The notes under the pieces were generated by a model, which ran no database searches, had not been told where the DNA came from, and saw only the letters and a list, made by a program, of their open reading frames with translations. The position numbers and the translations under genes are program-made. Source: Streptococcus porcinus (GTDB taxonomy: Bacteria > Bacillota > Bacilli > Lactobacillales > Streptococcaceae). From it: a stretch of DNA of 64,000 nt. This document shows positions 16,231 to 25,238 of this stretch, piece by piece; positions within the stretch are counted from its first letter, which is position 1, and every line of letters begins with the position of its first letter. The DNA is taken from the NCBI RefSeq assembly GCF_900475415.1, contig NZ_LS483388.1, positions 668,001 through 732,000 of the forward strand. Reading direction: 5' to 3'.

Positions 16231-16263
16231 TTGTGATAACTTTTCCAAATCATCCTTGTTATC
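16231..16263 (+). promoter_or_regulatory. Operator-like dyad, copy 2 of an ICE repeat
   Basis: It shares 18 bp with 8016-8033 and the same TGATAAC-N17-GTTATC geometry. It lies upstream of the oriT-like region and mobilization genes, so the same regulator could control both transcripts. Confidence 0.55.
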
Positions 16264-16294
16264 CTAATATCATTCCTAAGAAAATCAAAGTTTG

Positions 16295-16500
16295 ATTTTC
16301 TACTGGGGGTTTGGGGGCAGAGCCACCAAGTTATCTTATCGTTAGCTGTCAAAACTGGAAGGTTTTAGTCAGCTGGCGATATGATTTTTGGGATATTGTG
16401 GACACAATATCTGAGCTCGCAAAGACCGAACAAGAAGAGAGTGAGGTCTTTAGGAAGCGTGCTGACAATGTGAGGCAGCCTCACACTGTCAGACAAGAAT
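16295..16500 (+). other. Candidate origin of transfer (oriT) and relaxosome-binding palindromes
   Basis: The gap before the mobilization genes contains a G-rich stretch (GGGGGTTTGGGGGCAG, from about 16303), a perfect dyad GATATTGTG-GA-CACAATATC at 16392-16411, and a 29-bp palindrome with 14-bp arms and one mismatch pair centred at 16477 (16463-16491, core GTGAGGC-A-GCCTCAC). The position directly upstream of MobC and relaxase genes is where oriT normally lies. The nick site cannot be named. A 63-codon frame crosses the region but looks incidental. Confidence 0.5.
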
Positions 16501-16520
16501 AATATTGAAAGGATAGTAGG

Positions 16521-16880
16521 ATGGGACAAGAAATTAAGTTGATTCGTAAGCAATTTAGAATCACGAGACAAGAAGAAAAACAGATAAAAGAAATGATGAG
16601 GGAACAAAAAGTGGATAGTTTCTCAGAATTTCTTCGTCAAAATTTATTGAAAAAGAATTATCAGGATAGAATTTTTGAAAGTTGGTTCTCCCTTTGGCAA
16701 TCACAAAAGTTAGAACAGATTAGTCGAGATGTATATGAAGTTTTGATTATCGCACGAGAAAATCATCAAGTGACTCAAGAATATGTCTCGATTTTATTGA
16801 CCTGTGTTCAAGAATTGATTGCGGAAGTAAATCAAGCACAACCACTCAGTCATGAGTTTCGAGAAAAGTATATGGGTTAG
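16521..16880 (+). CDS. Mobilization accessory protein (Tn5252 ORF10-like)
   Basis: A 119-aa protein, basic at the N-terminus (KLIRKQFRITRQEEKQIKEMM) with a ribbon-helix-helix-like start followed by SFSEFLRQNLL, as in relaxosome accessory proteins. The remainder is helical. A purine-rich AAAGGATAGTAGG lies before the ATG. It is the first gene of the mobilization operon, 9 nt before MobC, and probably binds the oriT region. The comparison to Tn5252 is from gene order memory. Confidence 0.65.
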   Translation: MGQEIKLIRKQFRITRQEEKQIKEMMREQKVDSFSEFLRQNLLKKNYQDRIFESWFSLWQSQKLEQISRDVYEVLIIARENHQVTQEYVSILLTCVQELIAEVNQAQPLSHEFREKYMG

Positions 16881-16889
16881 GAGGTAACT

Positions 16890-17255
16890 ATGGTTTATCG
16901 TTATCGTACCAATCTCAAAAAAGTATTTCTAACAGATTCAGAATTACACCAATTGAATGAACGAATTGCTAAGAGTTACTGTCAAAATTTTTCAGTCTAT
17001 GCTAGAAGAGTGTTACTGAATCCCAATATGTCTTTTGTCACTATTAACACGGATACTTATGACCAGTTAGTGTTTGAATTGAGACGAATTGGAAATAACA
17101 TCAATCAAATTGCGCGTGCTATTAATCAAAGCCATCTGATTTCTCAGGAACAATTACAAGAACTGAGTAAAGGGATCGGAGAATTAATTAAGGACGTGGA
17201 TAGAGAATTTCAAGTGGAAGTAAAAAGACTGAAGGAGTTTTATGGTAGTCACTAA
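16890..17255 (+). CDS. mobC: MobC-family relaxosome protein
   Basis: A 121-aa protein with the MobC family signature LRRIGNNINQIARAIN at about residues 66-81, preceded by an RHH-like segment (TDSELHQLNERIAKS, FSVYARRVLL). MobC proteins bind oriT and help the relaxase to open the strands. GGAGGTAACT lies directly before the ATG. The gene overlaps the relaxase gene by 14 bases, implying translational coupling. Confidence 0.85.
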   Translation: MVYRYRTNLKKVFLTDSELHQLNERIAKSYCQNFSVYARRVLLNPNMSFVTINTDTYDQLVFELRRIGNNINQIARAINQSHLISQEQLQELSKGIGELIKDVDREFQVEVKRLKEFYGSH

Positions 17256-19107
17256 ACACTTTGCGACACACGGAAAAAAATATCGTAGGCGTTTGATTAA
17301 GTATATCCTGAATCCTGATAAAACAGACAATTTGAAATTGATATCTGATTTTGGCATGAGTAATTACTTAGACTTTCCTAGCTATGAAGAAATGGTAGAA
17401 ATGTACAATGTCAACTTTACCAATAACGACAAGTTGTACGAATCTAGAAATGACCGACAAGAAAAACATCAACAGAATATTCATGCCCATCACCTCATCC
17501 AATCATTTTCTCCCGAGGATAATCTGACACCTGAAGAAATTAACCGCATTGGTTATGAGACCATGATGGAATTAACAGGAGGCCGTTTTCGTTATATCGT
17601 GACAACTCATACAGACAAAAATCATGTTCATAATCACATCCTAATCAACGCCATTGATCGTAATTCAGATAAAAAGTTGATATGGAATTATGCCTTGGAA
17701 CGAAACCTTCGTATGATTTCAGACCGTATTTCTAAAGTGGCTGGGGCGAAAATTATTGAGAAGCGTTTTTCTTACCGTGACTATCAAAAATATAGACAGT
17801 CGAGTCATAAATTTAAATTAAAGCAACGTCTTTATTTTTTGATGCAGCAGTCAAAGTCCTTTGAGGATTTTTGGGAAAAAGCAGAGCAGTTACATGTTCA
17901 TATTGATTTTAGTCAGAAACATAGCCGATTCATGATGACGGATAAAGCAATGACAAAACCAATTCGAGGACGCCAACTCAGCAAACGAGATTTATATGAT
18001 GAAGAATTTTTTCGTACACATTTTGTTAAGCAAGAGATTGAAAGTCGTTTAGAATTTTTGTTGAACCGTGTCAATTCTTTAGAAGAGTTACTAACAAAAG
18101 CAAAAGAATTGAATCTAACCATTGATTTAAAACAAAAAAATGTAATCTTTATACTTGAAGAAAATGGAAAGCAATTCAGTTTGAGTCATAAAAAAATAAG
18201 TGAGAAAAAGTTGTATGATGCTGCCTTTTTTCAGAATTATTTTGAAGATAAGGAGTTGGTTTCCTCAGAAGTAGTTGAAAGTCTTCGAGAACAATATCAT
18301 GCTTTTCAAGAAGAACGTGAAAAGGAGAAGGTAGCCGCTGAAGAAATTGAGGAAGCCTTTGAGGAATTTAAGAAGAAGCGAGATGCCATTCATGAATTTG
18401 AAGTGGAACTTGCAGACCACCAAATTGAGAATTTAGTTGATGAGGGCATTTATATCAAGGTGTCCTTCGGTGTCAAGCAGAGTGGTCTTATTTTCATTCC
18501 CAACTTCAATTTGGATATTCTTGAAGAAAAGAATCAGAAAAAATATAAAGTCTATATTCGTGAGACAACCTCATACTTTGTCTATAACAAAGAATATTCG
18601 GACAAAAATCGGTACATCAAAGGTAGAACTCTGATTAGACAGCTAACTAATGATAGTAAGATGATGCCTTACAGAAGACCAACTGTTGAAAGACTTCAGG
18701 AAAAAATCTCTGAAATTAACCTTTTGATTCAGTTAACCGAAACAGGTAAGAAATATCAGGACATCAAAGACAATCTGGTTGAAGAAATAGCAGAGCTAGA
18801 TATAAAAATGATTCAAACCAATGAAAAAATCACCACCATAAACAAGATGGCGGAAGTACTTATCAACCTAAAGAGTGAAGAACTGAGTAGTAGAAAACTA
18901 GCTAGCTATGAATTTTCAAAACTGAACTTAACAGAATCAAGCACATTAGAACAAGTGACTGAAGAAATACGAGTATTGCAAGAGGACCTAGGACATTATC
19001 TTGATGAGTATGAGGGACTAGCTAGGAAGTTAGAAACATTTGTCAAGATTCTTAATACTAATAAACAGACAGAACACGAATTTCATGGAGATATTGCCCT
19101 AGAATAA
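17242..19107 (+). CDS. Relaxase/mobilization nuclease (VirD2/MobP type, Tn5252-like)
   Basis: A 621-aa protein. The N-terminal relaxase domain has AHHLIQSFSPED, the family block with LTPEEINRIGYETM, and the metal-binding histidine triad in HTDKNHVHNHILIN at about residues 129-142. Repeated middle segments (FLMQQSKSFEDFWEKAEQL and FLLNRVNSLEELLTKAKEL) resemble each other and are followed by long coiled coils to the C-terminus. It should nick the ICE at oriT and lead the strand into the recipient. It starts inside the mobC gene and ends at a terminator shared with the lac-side genes. Confidence 0.9.
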   Translation: MVVTKHFATHGKKYRRRLIKYILNPDKTDNLKLISDFGMSNYLDFPSYEEMVEMYNVNFTNNDKLYESRNDRQEKHQQNIHAHHLIQSFSPEDNLTPEEINRIGYETMMELTGGRFRYIVTTHTDKNHVHNHILINAIDRNSDKKLIWNYALERNLRMISDRISKVAGAKIIEKRFSYRDYQKYRQSSHKFKLKQRLYFLMQQSKSFEDFWEKAEQLHVHIDFSQKHSRFMMTDKAMTKPIRGRQLSKRDLYDEEFFRTHFVKQEIESRLEFLLNRVNSLEELLTKAKELNLTIDLKQKNVIFILEENGKQFSLSHKKISEKKLYDAAFFQNYFEDKELVSSEVVESLREQYHAFQEEREKEKVAAEEIEEAFEEFKKKRDAIHEFEVELADHQIENLVDEGIYIKVSFGVKQSGLIFIPNFNLDILEEKNQKKYKVYIRETTSYFVYNKEYSDKNRYIKGRTLIRQLTNDSKMMPYRRPTVERLQEKISEINLLIQLTETGKKYQDIKDNLVEEIAELDIKMIQTNEKITTINKMAEVLINLKSEELSSRKLASYEFSKLNLTESSTLEQVTEEIRVLQEDLGHYLDEYEGLARKLETFVKILNTNKQTEHEFHGDIALE

Positions 19108-19112
19108 ATAAA

Positions 19113-19135
19113 ACCAGTCTATTGACTGGTCAAAA
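19113..19135 (-). terminator. Terminator, mainly for the lacR-HAD transcript
   Basis: ACCAGTC (19113-19119) pairs with GACTGGT (19124-19130). On the minus strand the hairpin is followed by a T-rich tract, so it fits the end of the leftward transcript; on the plus strand it has A residues after the stem. Confidence 0.7.
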
Positions 19136-19150
19136 AATAGTATATTGAAA

Positions 19151-19855
19151 TTAAAGTAATCGGTAGATTAGTTCTTTTAAGTCTTTAGCAGTTTGAACTT
19201 CATGAATTTTAGTATCAATAGGTAGTTTGCGTTTCCTGTGATTAAACCAAATGGATTTCCAACCAGCATTTAAGCTTCCTTCAATATCATTTTCAAAGTT
19301 ATCACCAATATAAAGTGTTTGGTTGGGGAGAAAATTGAAATTCTTAGAAGCGAGATTAAAAATTTCAATTTGAGGTTTTTGGAAACCAGTTGCTTGGCTA
19401 ATGATAATTTTCTGTTTATCAAAGTATTTTAGAACGTCTAATTGTGATAATTTTTTTAATTGATGTTTAACTGGACCATTCGTTATGATTCCAATGGGAA
19501 TCCTTTTTGCCGAACAGTATTCAAGAATCTCTTTTAATTCAGGAAACAAGGTAATTGAACTGAGTTCTTTTTCGTATGTTTTTTGGAAAGAGAGTGCTAA
19601 ATCATCAGAAATACTAAAAGATCCAAATTCACTTATTATCTGTTTACAACGAAAAATACGTAGTTCTTCAATTGAAATTTGCTTATTAGTGTATTTTGGA
19701 AAAGCAATATCAGACCAATACCTGAATCGTTTATAGATAAATTCAATTTCAGAAATATCAAGTTCAGGAAAACATTGTATGATACTATTTTTGAATGGTA
19801 AAAGATGGTCATATAAGGTATCATCAAGATCAAAAACGATATTTTTATAAGTCAT
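19151..19855 (-). CDS. HAD-family phosphatase, YjjG-like
   Basis: A 234-aa haloacid-dehalogenase phosphatase. Motif I is FDLDDTLYDH with the nucleophile Asp at about residue 9; motif II is IGIITNGP; motif III is the Lys in GFQKPQIEIF; motif IV is LYIGDNFENDIEG. The C1 cap is helical. YjjG relatives dephosphorylate pyrimidine or sugar-phosphate substrates; the true substrate here is unknown. It starts 8 nt after lacR and is co-transcribed with it, so a role in removing toxic sugar phosphates during lactose use is possible. Confidence 0.8.
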   Translation of the reverse strand: MTYKNIVFDLDDTLYDHLLPFKNSIIQCFPELDISEIEFIYKRFRYWSDIAFPKYTNKQISIEELRIFRCKQIISEFGSFSISDDLALSFQKTYEKELSSITLFPELKEILEYCSAKRIPIGIITNGPVKHQLKKLSQLDVLKYFDKQKIIISQATGFQKPQIEIFNLASKNFNFLPNQTLYIGDNFENDIEGSLNAGWKSIWFNHRKRKLPIDTKIHEVQTAKDLKELIYRLL

Positions 19856-19863
19856 AAGTGAGT

Positions 19864-20625
19864 TTAATCTGCTTGAATAATAGTTGTTTGTTGGCCAAAT
19901 TCATTTAATTGGTCTTGGGATATTTGACTATCGGTGATGATAGTATCAATTTGTTCTAGAGTATAGAAATTAAAGAAATCATAACGATTGAATTTGGTAC
20001 TATCAACCAACAAAATTTTTTCAACAGCATTGTCCAGTGCTAATTGTTGAATTTCTCCTTCAACATCACTGTATGTTGCGATAGCATTATCTGATACGGC
20101 GTTAGCACTTACAAATGCTTTAGAAAAACGTAAGGTTTTTAGGTTAGTTATAGCCATTGAACCAACGAACGCCCCTGTAATTTCTCTGTACTCTCCGCCA
20201 ATCAATAATAAGTCAACAGTCCTACTCTTATTCAGTATAAGGAAAACAGGAAGACTGTTTGTAATTACACGAATATTACGAGTTTTTAACTCAACTGCTA
20301 GATGTTCTAACGTTGTTCCAGGACCAATGAAAACAGTTTCACCATCTTTGATGATCGAATTGGCTTTTTGTGCAATAAGTTTCTTCTCTTTAGTTTGAAG
20401 CACCTTTTTTTCAATATGAGTTTTTTCGTGCGGTTCTTCATCTTTATAGAGTCGTTGTGCTCCTCCATGTATACGAGTCAGGAATCCTGCTTCAGCAAGT
20501 GAGTCTAAATCTCTTCTAGCAGTCATATCAGAGATATTTAGCTCTTTCATCATATCTTTGACAGTAATAACACCTTCAATGTTTAACATATCTAAGATAC
20601 GTTCGTGCCTTTCTTTCTTTATCAT
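19864..20625 (-). CDS. lacR: DeoR-family lactose operon repressor LacR
   Basis: A 253-aa protein. The DeoR-type HTH is at residues 1-57 (HERILDMLNIEGVITVKDMMKELNISDMTARRDLDSL), followed by a sugar-phosphate sensor domain of the NagB-like fold (FIGPGTTLEHLA, VDLLLIGGEYREITGAFVGSMA, KILLVDSTKFNRYDF). Streptococcal LacR uses tagatose-6-phosphate as inducer and represses lacABCDFEGX. It is divergent from the ROK kinase gene, with promoters in the 180-bp gap. The downstream HAD phosphatase shares its transcript. Confidence 0.88.
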   Translation of the reverse strand: MIKKERHERILDMLNIEGVITVKDMMKELNISDMTARRDLDSLAEAGFLTRIHGGAQRLYKDEEPHEKTHIEKKVLQTKEKKLIAQKANSIIKDGETVFIGPGTTLEHLAVELKTRNIRVITNSLPVFLILNKSRTVDLLLIGGEYREITGAFVGSMAITNLKTLRFSKAFVSANAVSDNAIATYSDVEGEIQQLALDNAVEKILLVDSTKFNRYDFFNFYTLEQIDTIITDSQISQDQLNEFGQQTTIIQAD

Positions 20626-20729
20626 AACTATGTTTCCTTTCTGTACTTACAAAATAACTATCTGTTAGTATTCTATCATAATAAAAATATAAAAACAAAC
20701 AAAACAGAACATAATAAACATAAAAATAG

Positions 20730-20780
20730 TTGACAATATAACAAAACATGATTATATTATATGTTTGTAAACGTCATTGA
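20730..20780 (+). promoter_or_regulatory. Promoter and cre-like site before the ROK kinase gene
   Basis: TTGACA (20730-20735) is followed after 17 bp by TATATT (20753-20758). TGTAAACGTCATTG (20766-20779) partly matches the catabolite-responsive element consensus for CcpA. AACA-rich repeats around the promoter may be LacR operators. Confidence 0.6.
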
Positions 20781-20805
20781 AAGTGTAACAGAGGAGGAAT
20801 AAGTC

Positions 20806-21756
20806 ATGACGAAAAAAATAATAGGCGTTGATTTAGGTGGAACATCAGTAAAATTAGCCATTTTAGATGTTTTAGGAAATATAGAAGCTCAATGGTCAAT
20901 CCCAACAGATATAAGTGATAATGGCAAAAATATTGTATCTGACATTATCAGTTCCATTCAAGAATATCTATTAGAAAATAGCTTATCTTTAGGCGATATT
21001 AAGGGCATAGGCATGGGAAGTCCTGGCAAGATTGATTTTGAAAAAGGAACAGTAACAGGAGCTTATAACTTAGGGTGGTCGAAAGAACAAAATATCAGAG
21101 AACAATTTGAAGAAGCATTTGGTCGTCCTTTTTATATAGATAATGATGCTAATGTTGCGGCGCTTGGTGAACGATGGAAGGGGGCTGGAGATAACGCACC
21201 TGATGTTATTTTTGTAACACTTGGAACAGGTGTAGGTGGAGGAATTATTGCTCAAGGCCAATTACTTCATGGTGTTAATGGAAGTGCTGGTGAGATTGGT
21301 CATATGGTTGTTGATGAAGATGGATTTCCATGTACTTGTGGGAATATTGGATGTTTGGAGACTGTTGCTAGCGCCACAGGGATTGTCAATATTGCAAAAA
21401 GCTTTGCTAGTCAATTTGATGAACCAAGTGAATTAAGAAGGTTAATTTTAGAACATCAAGTAACTGCAAAGGATGTTTTTGATTTCGCTAAGAAAAACGA
21501 TTCTCTTGGCCAAAAAATTGTATGGCAATTTGCCAATTACTTAGGTAAATCATTGAGTCAATTGGCTAATGCACTTAATCCCAATTATATTGTTATTGGT
21601 GGTGGTGTTTCTGCTGCAGGGGATTTTCTTTTAGATAAAGTAAAAGAAGAGTTTGATAGATTTGCTTTTCCAACAGTTAGGAATTCTACTAAACTAGCTT
21701 TAGCTACTTTAGGGAATAATGCTGGAGTGATTGGAGCTGCAAGCCTAGTTTTATAA
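20806..21756 (+). CDS. ROK-family sugar kinase (glucokinase-like)
   Basis: A 316-aa protein with all ROK marks: ATP phosphate site IGVDLGGTSVKLAI, DNDANVAALGE, GTGVGGGII, the GEIGHMVV substrate motif and the zinc motif CTCGNIGCLE. The sequence is closest in pattern to glucokinases of this family. LacG releases free glucose plus galactose-6-phosphate, so a glucokinase here would feed both halves of lactose into glycolysis; this is inference. It has its own promoter and a terminator before lacA, and is not part of the usual streptococcal lac operon. Confidence 0.85.
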   Translation: MTKKIIGVDLGGTSVKLAILDVLGNIEAQWSIPTDISDNGKNIVSDIISSIQEYLLENSLSLGDIKGIGMGSPGKIDFEKGTVTGAYNLGWSKEQNIREQFEEAFGRPFYIDNDANVAALGERWKGAGDNAPDVIFVTLGTGVGGGIIAQGQLLHGVNGSAGEIGHMVVDEDGFPCTCGNIGCLETVASATGIVNIAKSFASQFDEPSELRRLILEHQVTAKDVFDFAKKNDSLGQKIVWQFANYLGKSLSQLANALNPNYIVIGGGVSAAGDFLLDKVKEEFDRFAFPTVRNSTKLALATLGNNAGVIGAASLVL

Positions 21757-21763
21757 TAGTTAT

Positions 21764-21800
21764 ACCAACAAATATTAAGTTTGTTGGTGTTTTTATTTTT
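21764..21800 (+). terminator. Terminator between the ROK kinase gene and lacA
   Basis: ACCAACAAA (21764-21772) pairs perfectly with TTTGTTGGT (21780-21788), followed by GTTTTTATTTTT. Confidence 0.85.
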
Positions 21801-21859
21801 TAAAAACAAACAAATCAAACACAAATAGTTTAAAACACAAAAAAAAAAACATAAAACTG

Positions 21860-21920
21860 TTGACTTTTGTTTTTAATGGTGGTATTATAATGGTGTAGAA
21901 ATAATGAAAGCGTTATTTCA
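21860..21920 (+). promoter_or_regulatory. lac operon promoter with cre site
   Basis: TTGACT (21860-21865) and TATTAT (21883-21888) are 17 bp apart; a second TATAAT overlaps. TGAAAGCGTTATTT (21905-21918) matches 12 of 14 positions of the CcpA cre consensus and lies just downstream, fit for catabolite repression. AACA/TGTTT-rich tracts on both sides could hold LacR operators. Confidence 0.7.
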
Positions 21921-21991
21921 AACAGTTTTGCAAAAATTTATCGTCGATGTAGCTACATTCAATTATTTTCTAATGTAACAGGAGAAAGAAA

Positions 21992-22417
21992 ATGGCAGTA
22001 ATTATTGGTGCTGATAAAGCAGGTACAGAACTTAAAGAGACAGTTAAATCATACTTGATTGAACTTGGTAAAGAAGTTGTTGATGTGAGTAAAGATGGTC
22101 AAGACTTCGTAGATGTAACTTTAGCAGTTGCTAAAGAAGTGACTTCTAACGATTCAAACTTAGGAATCGTAGTTGATGCGTATGGTGTTGGACCTTTCAT
22201 GACAGCAACTAAAATCAAAGGGATGATTGCTGCGGAAGTTTCAGATGAACGCTCTGCTTATATGACACGTGGTCACAATAACTCACGTATCATTACCATT
22301 GGTTCTGAAATTGTAGGACCTGGTGTTGCCAAAAATATCGCTAAAGGATTTGTTGAAGGTGAATATGATGGAGGTCGCCACCAAATTCGTGTTGATATGT
22401 TGAATAAAATGTGCTAA
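21992..22417 (+). CDS. lacA: Galactose-6-phosphate isomerase subunit LacA
   Basis: A 141-aa protein of the RpiB/LacAB fold ([61 protein letters not shown]). LacA and LacB form the heteromeric isomerase converting galactose-6-phosphate to tagatose-6-phosphate. Full length for the family. AGGAGAAAGAA precedes the ATG; lacB follows after 33 nt. It is the first gene of the catabolic operon, preceded by a long AT-rich leader of about 100 nt from the promoter. Confidence 0.95.
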   Translation: MAVIIGADKAGTELKETVKSYLIELGKEVVDVSKDGQDFVDVTLAVAKEVTSNDSNLGIVVDAYGVGPFMTATKIKGMIAAEVSDERSAYMTRGHNNSRIITIGSEIVGPGVAKNIAKGFVEGEYDGGRHQIRVDMLNKMC

Positions 22418-22450
22418 AAAATCAAAAGTTAAAATTAGAGGAGAAAACAA

Positions 22451-22966
22451 ATGAAAATTGCAGTAGGCTGTGACCATATTGTAACTAACGATAAAATTGC
22501 GGTAGTAGACTATTTGAAAACTCAAGGTTATGAAGTGATTGACTGTGGTACTTACGATAACATTCGTACGCATTACCCAATCTTTGGTAAAAAAGTAGGT
22601 GAGGCAGTAGCGAGTGGTGAGGCCGATCTTGGTGTATGTATCTGTGGGACTGGTGTTGGAATTAACAATGCTGTCAATAAAGTTCCTGGTATTCGCTCTG
22701 CTCTTGTTCGTGATATGACATCAGCTATCTACGCCAAAGAAGAATTGAATGCCAATGTAATTGGTTTTGGTGGTAAAATTACAGGTGGCTTATTGATGAC
22801 AGATATTATTGAAGCATTTATCCATGCAGAATATAAACCAACAGAAGAAAATAAAAAATTGATCGAAAAAATTCAACATGTTGAAACACTCAATCAAGGA
22901 CAAGCTGATCCACACTTCTTTGATGAATTCCTAGAAAAATGGGATCGTGGTGAATATCACGACTAA
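22451..22966 (+). CDS. lacB: Galactose-6-phosphate isomerase subunit LacB
   Basis: A 171-aa protein, the second RpiB-fold subunit ([42 protein letters not shown] with the catalytic-type Cys; [18 protein letters not shown]). It pairs with LacA. Full length. AGAGGAGAAAAC precedes the ATG and lacC begins 11 nt after the stop, so all are on one transcript. Confidence 0.95.
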   Translation: MKIAVGCDHIVTNDKIAVVDYLKTQGYEVIDCGTYDNIRTHYPIFGKKVGEAVASGEADLGVCICGTGVGINNAVNKVPGIRSALVRDMTSAIYAKEELNANVIGFGGKITGGLLMTDIIEAFIHAEYKPTEENKKLIEKIQHVETLNQGQADPHFFDEFLEKWDRGEYHD

Positions 22967-22977
22967 GGGGTAAGGTT

Positions 22978-23910
22978 ATGATTCTGACAATAACAATGAA
23001 TCCGTCAGTTGACATTTCTTATCCGCTTGAACAATTCAAATTAGATACCGTGAATCGTGTTGCTAAAACGCATAAAACTCCTGGTGGAAAGGGTTTGAAT
23101 GTTACTCGAGTTCTTTCCCAACTGGGAGATGATGTGATTGCAAGTGGTTTGTTAGGCGGTAAAATTGGAGAATTCATAGAGAGTGAACTAGATAAGTCAA
23201 GTGTGAAACACTCCTTTTATAAGATTGCTGGAGAAACGAGAAACTGTATTGCCATTTTGCATGATGGAAATCAAACAGAGATTCTTGAACAAGGTCCTAC
23301 GATTAGTGAAGAAGAAGCAACAGGGTTCTTAAACTATTTTGAAAAACTGGTTCCAGATTTAGGGATTGTAGCTATCTCAGGTAGTCTCCCAAAAGGTCTT
23401 GATACAAACTTTTATTCTCGTATGGTGGGAATTTGTAATAAATATAATATCCCAGTTGTATTAGATTGTTCAGGAGAGGCCCTTCTAAATGTACTTGATG
23501 GACAAGAAAAACCCACAGTTATTAAACCAAATACTGAGGAACTTTCTCAACTAGTAGGAACGGAAGTGACTGATGATATTGATAGTTTGAAATCAGTTCT
23601 TCACAATTCTCTTTTCGATGGGATTGAATGGGTGATTGTTTCACTTGGTTCAAAAGGAGCCTTTGCAAGACATCATGATGTTTTTTATAAGGTATCTATC
23701 CCTAAAATTGAAGTGGTCAATCCTGTTGGCTCAGGAGACTCAACGGTAGCTGGTATTACATCTGCTTTAGTTCATAACGATAGTGATGAGAATTTATTGA
23801 AAAAAGCAAATGTACTTGGTATGTTGAATGCTCAAGAAGCGCTAACAGGTCATGTCAATCTTAACAATTACGATAATTTATTTAATCAAATAGAAGTAAA
23901 AGAGGTATAA
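22978..23910 (+). CDS. lacC: Tagatose-6-phosphate kinase LacC
   Basis: A 310-aa PfkB-family kinase. It has the N-terminal [15 protein letters not shown] signature, the central [10 protein letters not shown] block, [14 protein letters not shown], and the C-terminal PfkB motif [14 protein letters not shown] with the catalytic Asp. It phosphorylates tagatose-6-phosphate to tagatose-1,6-bisphosphate using ATP. GGGGTAAGG lies upstream; lacD starts after 2 nt. Confidence 0.95.
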   Translation: MILTITMNPSVDISYPLEQFKLDTVNRVAKTHKTPGGKGLNVTRVLSQLGDDVIASGLLGGKIGEFIESELDKSSVKHSFYKIAGETRNCIAILHDGNQTEILEQGPTISEEEATGFLNYFEKLVPDLGIVAISGSLPKGLDTNFYSRMVGICNKYNIPVVLDCSGEALLNVLDGQEKPTVIKPNTEELSQLVGTEVTDDIDSLKSVLHNSLFDGIEWVIVSLGSKGAFARHHDVFYKVSIPKIEVVNPVGSGDSTVAGITSALVHNDSDENLLKKANVLGMLNAQEALTGHVNLNNYDNLFNQIEVKEV

Positions 23911-23912
23911 TA

Positions 23913-24893
23913 ATGGTATTAACAGCACAAAAACGTTCATTGATGGAAAAAGTCAGCGATAAAAATGGTGTTATCTCAGCTTTGGCTTTTGATCAACGTG
24001 GGGCACTCAAAAAAATGATGGCGAAACATCAAACAGAAGAGCCAACAGTTGAACAAATTGAAACATTGAAAACAATTGTTTCAGAAGAATTGACAAAATA
24101 TGCGTCTTCTATTCTTCTTGATCCAGAATACGGTTTGCCAGCATCTAAAGCTCGAGCGGACGAAGCAGGGCTATTACTTGCCTACGAAAAAACAGGATAC
24201 GATGCAAGTACAACAAGCCGCTTACCAGATTGTTTGGATGATTGGTCAGTCAAACGCCTTAAAGAACAGGGTGCCGATACACTGAAATTTTTGCTATACT
24301 ATGATGTAGATGGTGATGAGCAAGTAAACCGTCAAAAACAAGCATACATTGAACGTATTGGTTCTGAATGTAAGGCGGAAGATATTCCGTTCTTCCTTGA
24401 AATTCTGTCTTATGACGAAGGTATTGCAGACAACACAGGTGTTGAGTTCGCCAAAGTAAAACCTCGTAAAGTGAATGAAGCGATGAAAGTCTTCTCAGAT
24501 GAGCGTTTCGGTATTGATGTTCTTAAGGTTGAAGTTCCAGTCAATATGAATTTCGTTGAAGGTTTTGGTGATGGTGAAGTCGTCTACACTAAGGAAGAAG
24601 CAGCACAACACTTCCGTGACCAGGAAGCTTCAACACACCTACCTTATATCTATTTAAGTGCGGGTGTTTCTGCTAAATTATTCCAAGATACCTTAGTATT
24701 TGCGGCAGAATCAGGTGCCAAATTCAATGGTGTTCTTTGTGGACGTGCAACATGGGCTGGCTCAGTTCAAGTCTTTATTGAACAAGGTGAGGAAGCAGCT
24801 CGTGAATGGTTACGTACAACTGGATTCCAAAATATTGATGAATTGAACAAGGTTTTGGAAAAAACTGCTAGTCCATGGACTGAAAAAGTATAA
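23913..24893 (+). CDS. lacD: Tagatose-1,6-bisphosphate aldolase LacD
   Basis: A 326-aa class I aldolase. [12 protein letters not shown] near the N-terminus, [23 protein letters not shown] with the Schiff-base-type Lys region, and [15 protein letters not shown] fit LacD. It splits tagatose-1,6-bisphosphate into dihydroxyacetone phosphate and glyceraldehyde-3-phosphate. Full length for the family. It follows lacC almost without a gap. Confidence 0.95.
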   Translation: MVLTAQKRSLMEKVSDKNGVISALAFDQRGALKKMMAKHQTEEPTVEQIETLKTIVSEELTKYASSILLDPEYGLPASKARADEAGLLLAYEKTGYDASTTSRLPDCLDDWSVKRLKEQGADTLKFLLYYDVDGDEQVNRQKQAYIERIGSECKAEDIPFFLEILSYDEGIADNTGVEFAKVKPRKVNEAMKVFSDERFGIDVLKVEVPVNMNFVEGFGDGEVVYTKEEAAQHFRDQEASTHLPYIYLSAGVSAKLFQDTLVFAAESGAKFNGVLCGRATWAGSVQVFIEQGEEAAREWLRTTGFQNIDELNKVLEKTASPWTEKV

Positions 24894-24920
24894 TCATAAA
24901 AATTTTCGGAGGAAATAATC

Positions 24921-25238
24921 ATGAATAGAGAAGAAATCACTCTTTTAGGATTTGAAATTGTTGCTTATGCTGGAGATGCACGTTCTAAATTTTTAGAAGC
25001 ATTGAAGGCTGCCCAAGAAGGTGACTATGCCAAAGCTGAAGAATTGATTGCAGCTGGTGGTGAGTGCTTAAATGATGCACACAATGCTCAGACAAGTCTT
25101 CTACAAAAAGAAGCAGCTGGTGAGGATCTTGCCTTTAGTGTTACCTTAATGCATGGTCAAGATCACTTGATGACTACAATCTTACTTCAAGACCTAATGA
25201 AACATATGATTGAGTTGTATAAGAGAGGAGCAAAATAA
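24921..25238 (+). CDS. lacF: Lactose PTS enzyme IIA, LacF
   Basis: A 105-aa IIA protein of the lactose/cellobiose PTS family. The phospho-accepting His is in [17 protein letters not shown] (about residue 78). The start ([26 protein letters not shown]) is typical. It passes phosphate from HPr to LacE. CGGAGGAAATA lies before the ATG; the stop overlaps the lacE start (TAATG), so the two are translationally coupled. Confidence 0.95.
   Translation: MNREEITLLGFEIVAYAGDARSKFLEALKAAQEGDYAKAEELIAAGGECLNDAHNAQTSLLQKEAAGEDLAFSVTLMHGQDHLMTTILLQDLMKHMIELYKRGAK

Noticed and set aside
16311..16502. 63-codon plus-strand frame through the oriT-like region
   Set aside because: It starts within a G-rich tract with a TTG, has no ribosome site and spans two palindromes; more likely non-coding.
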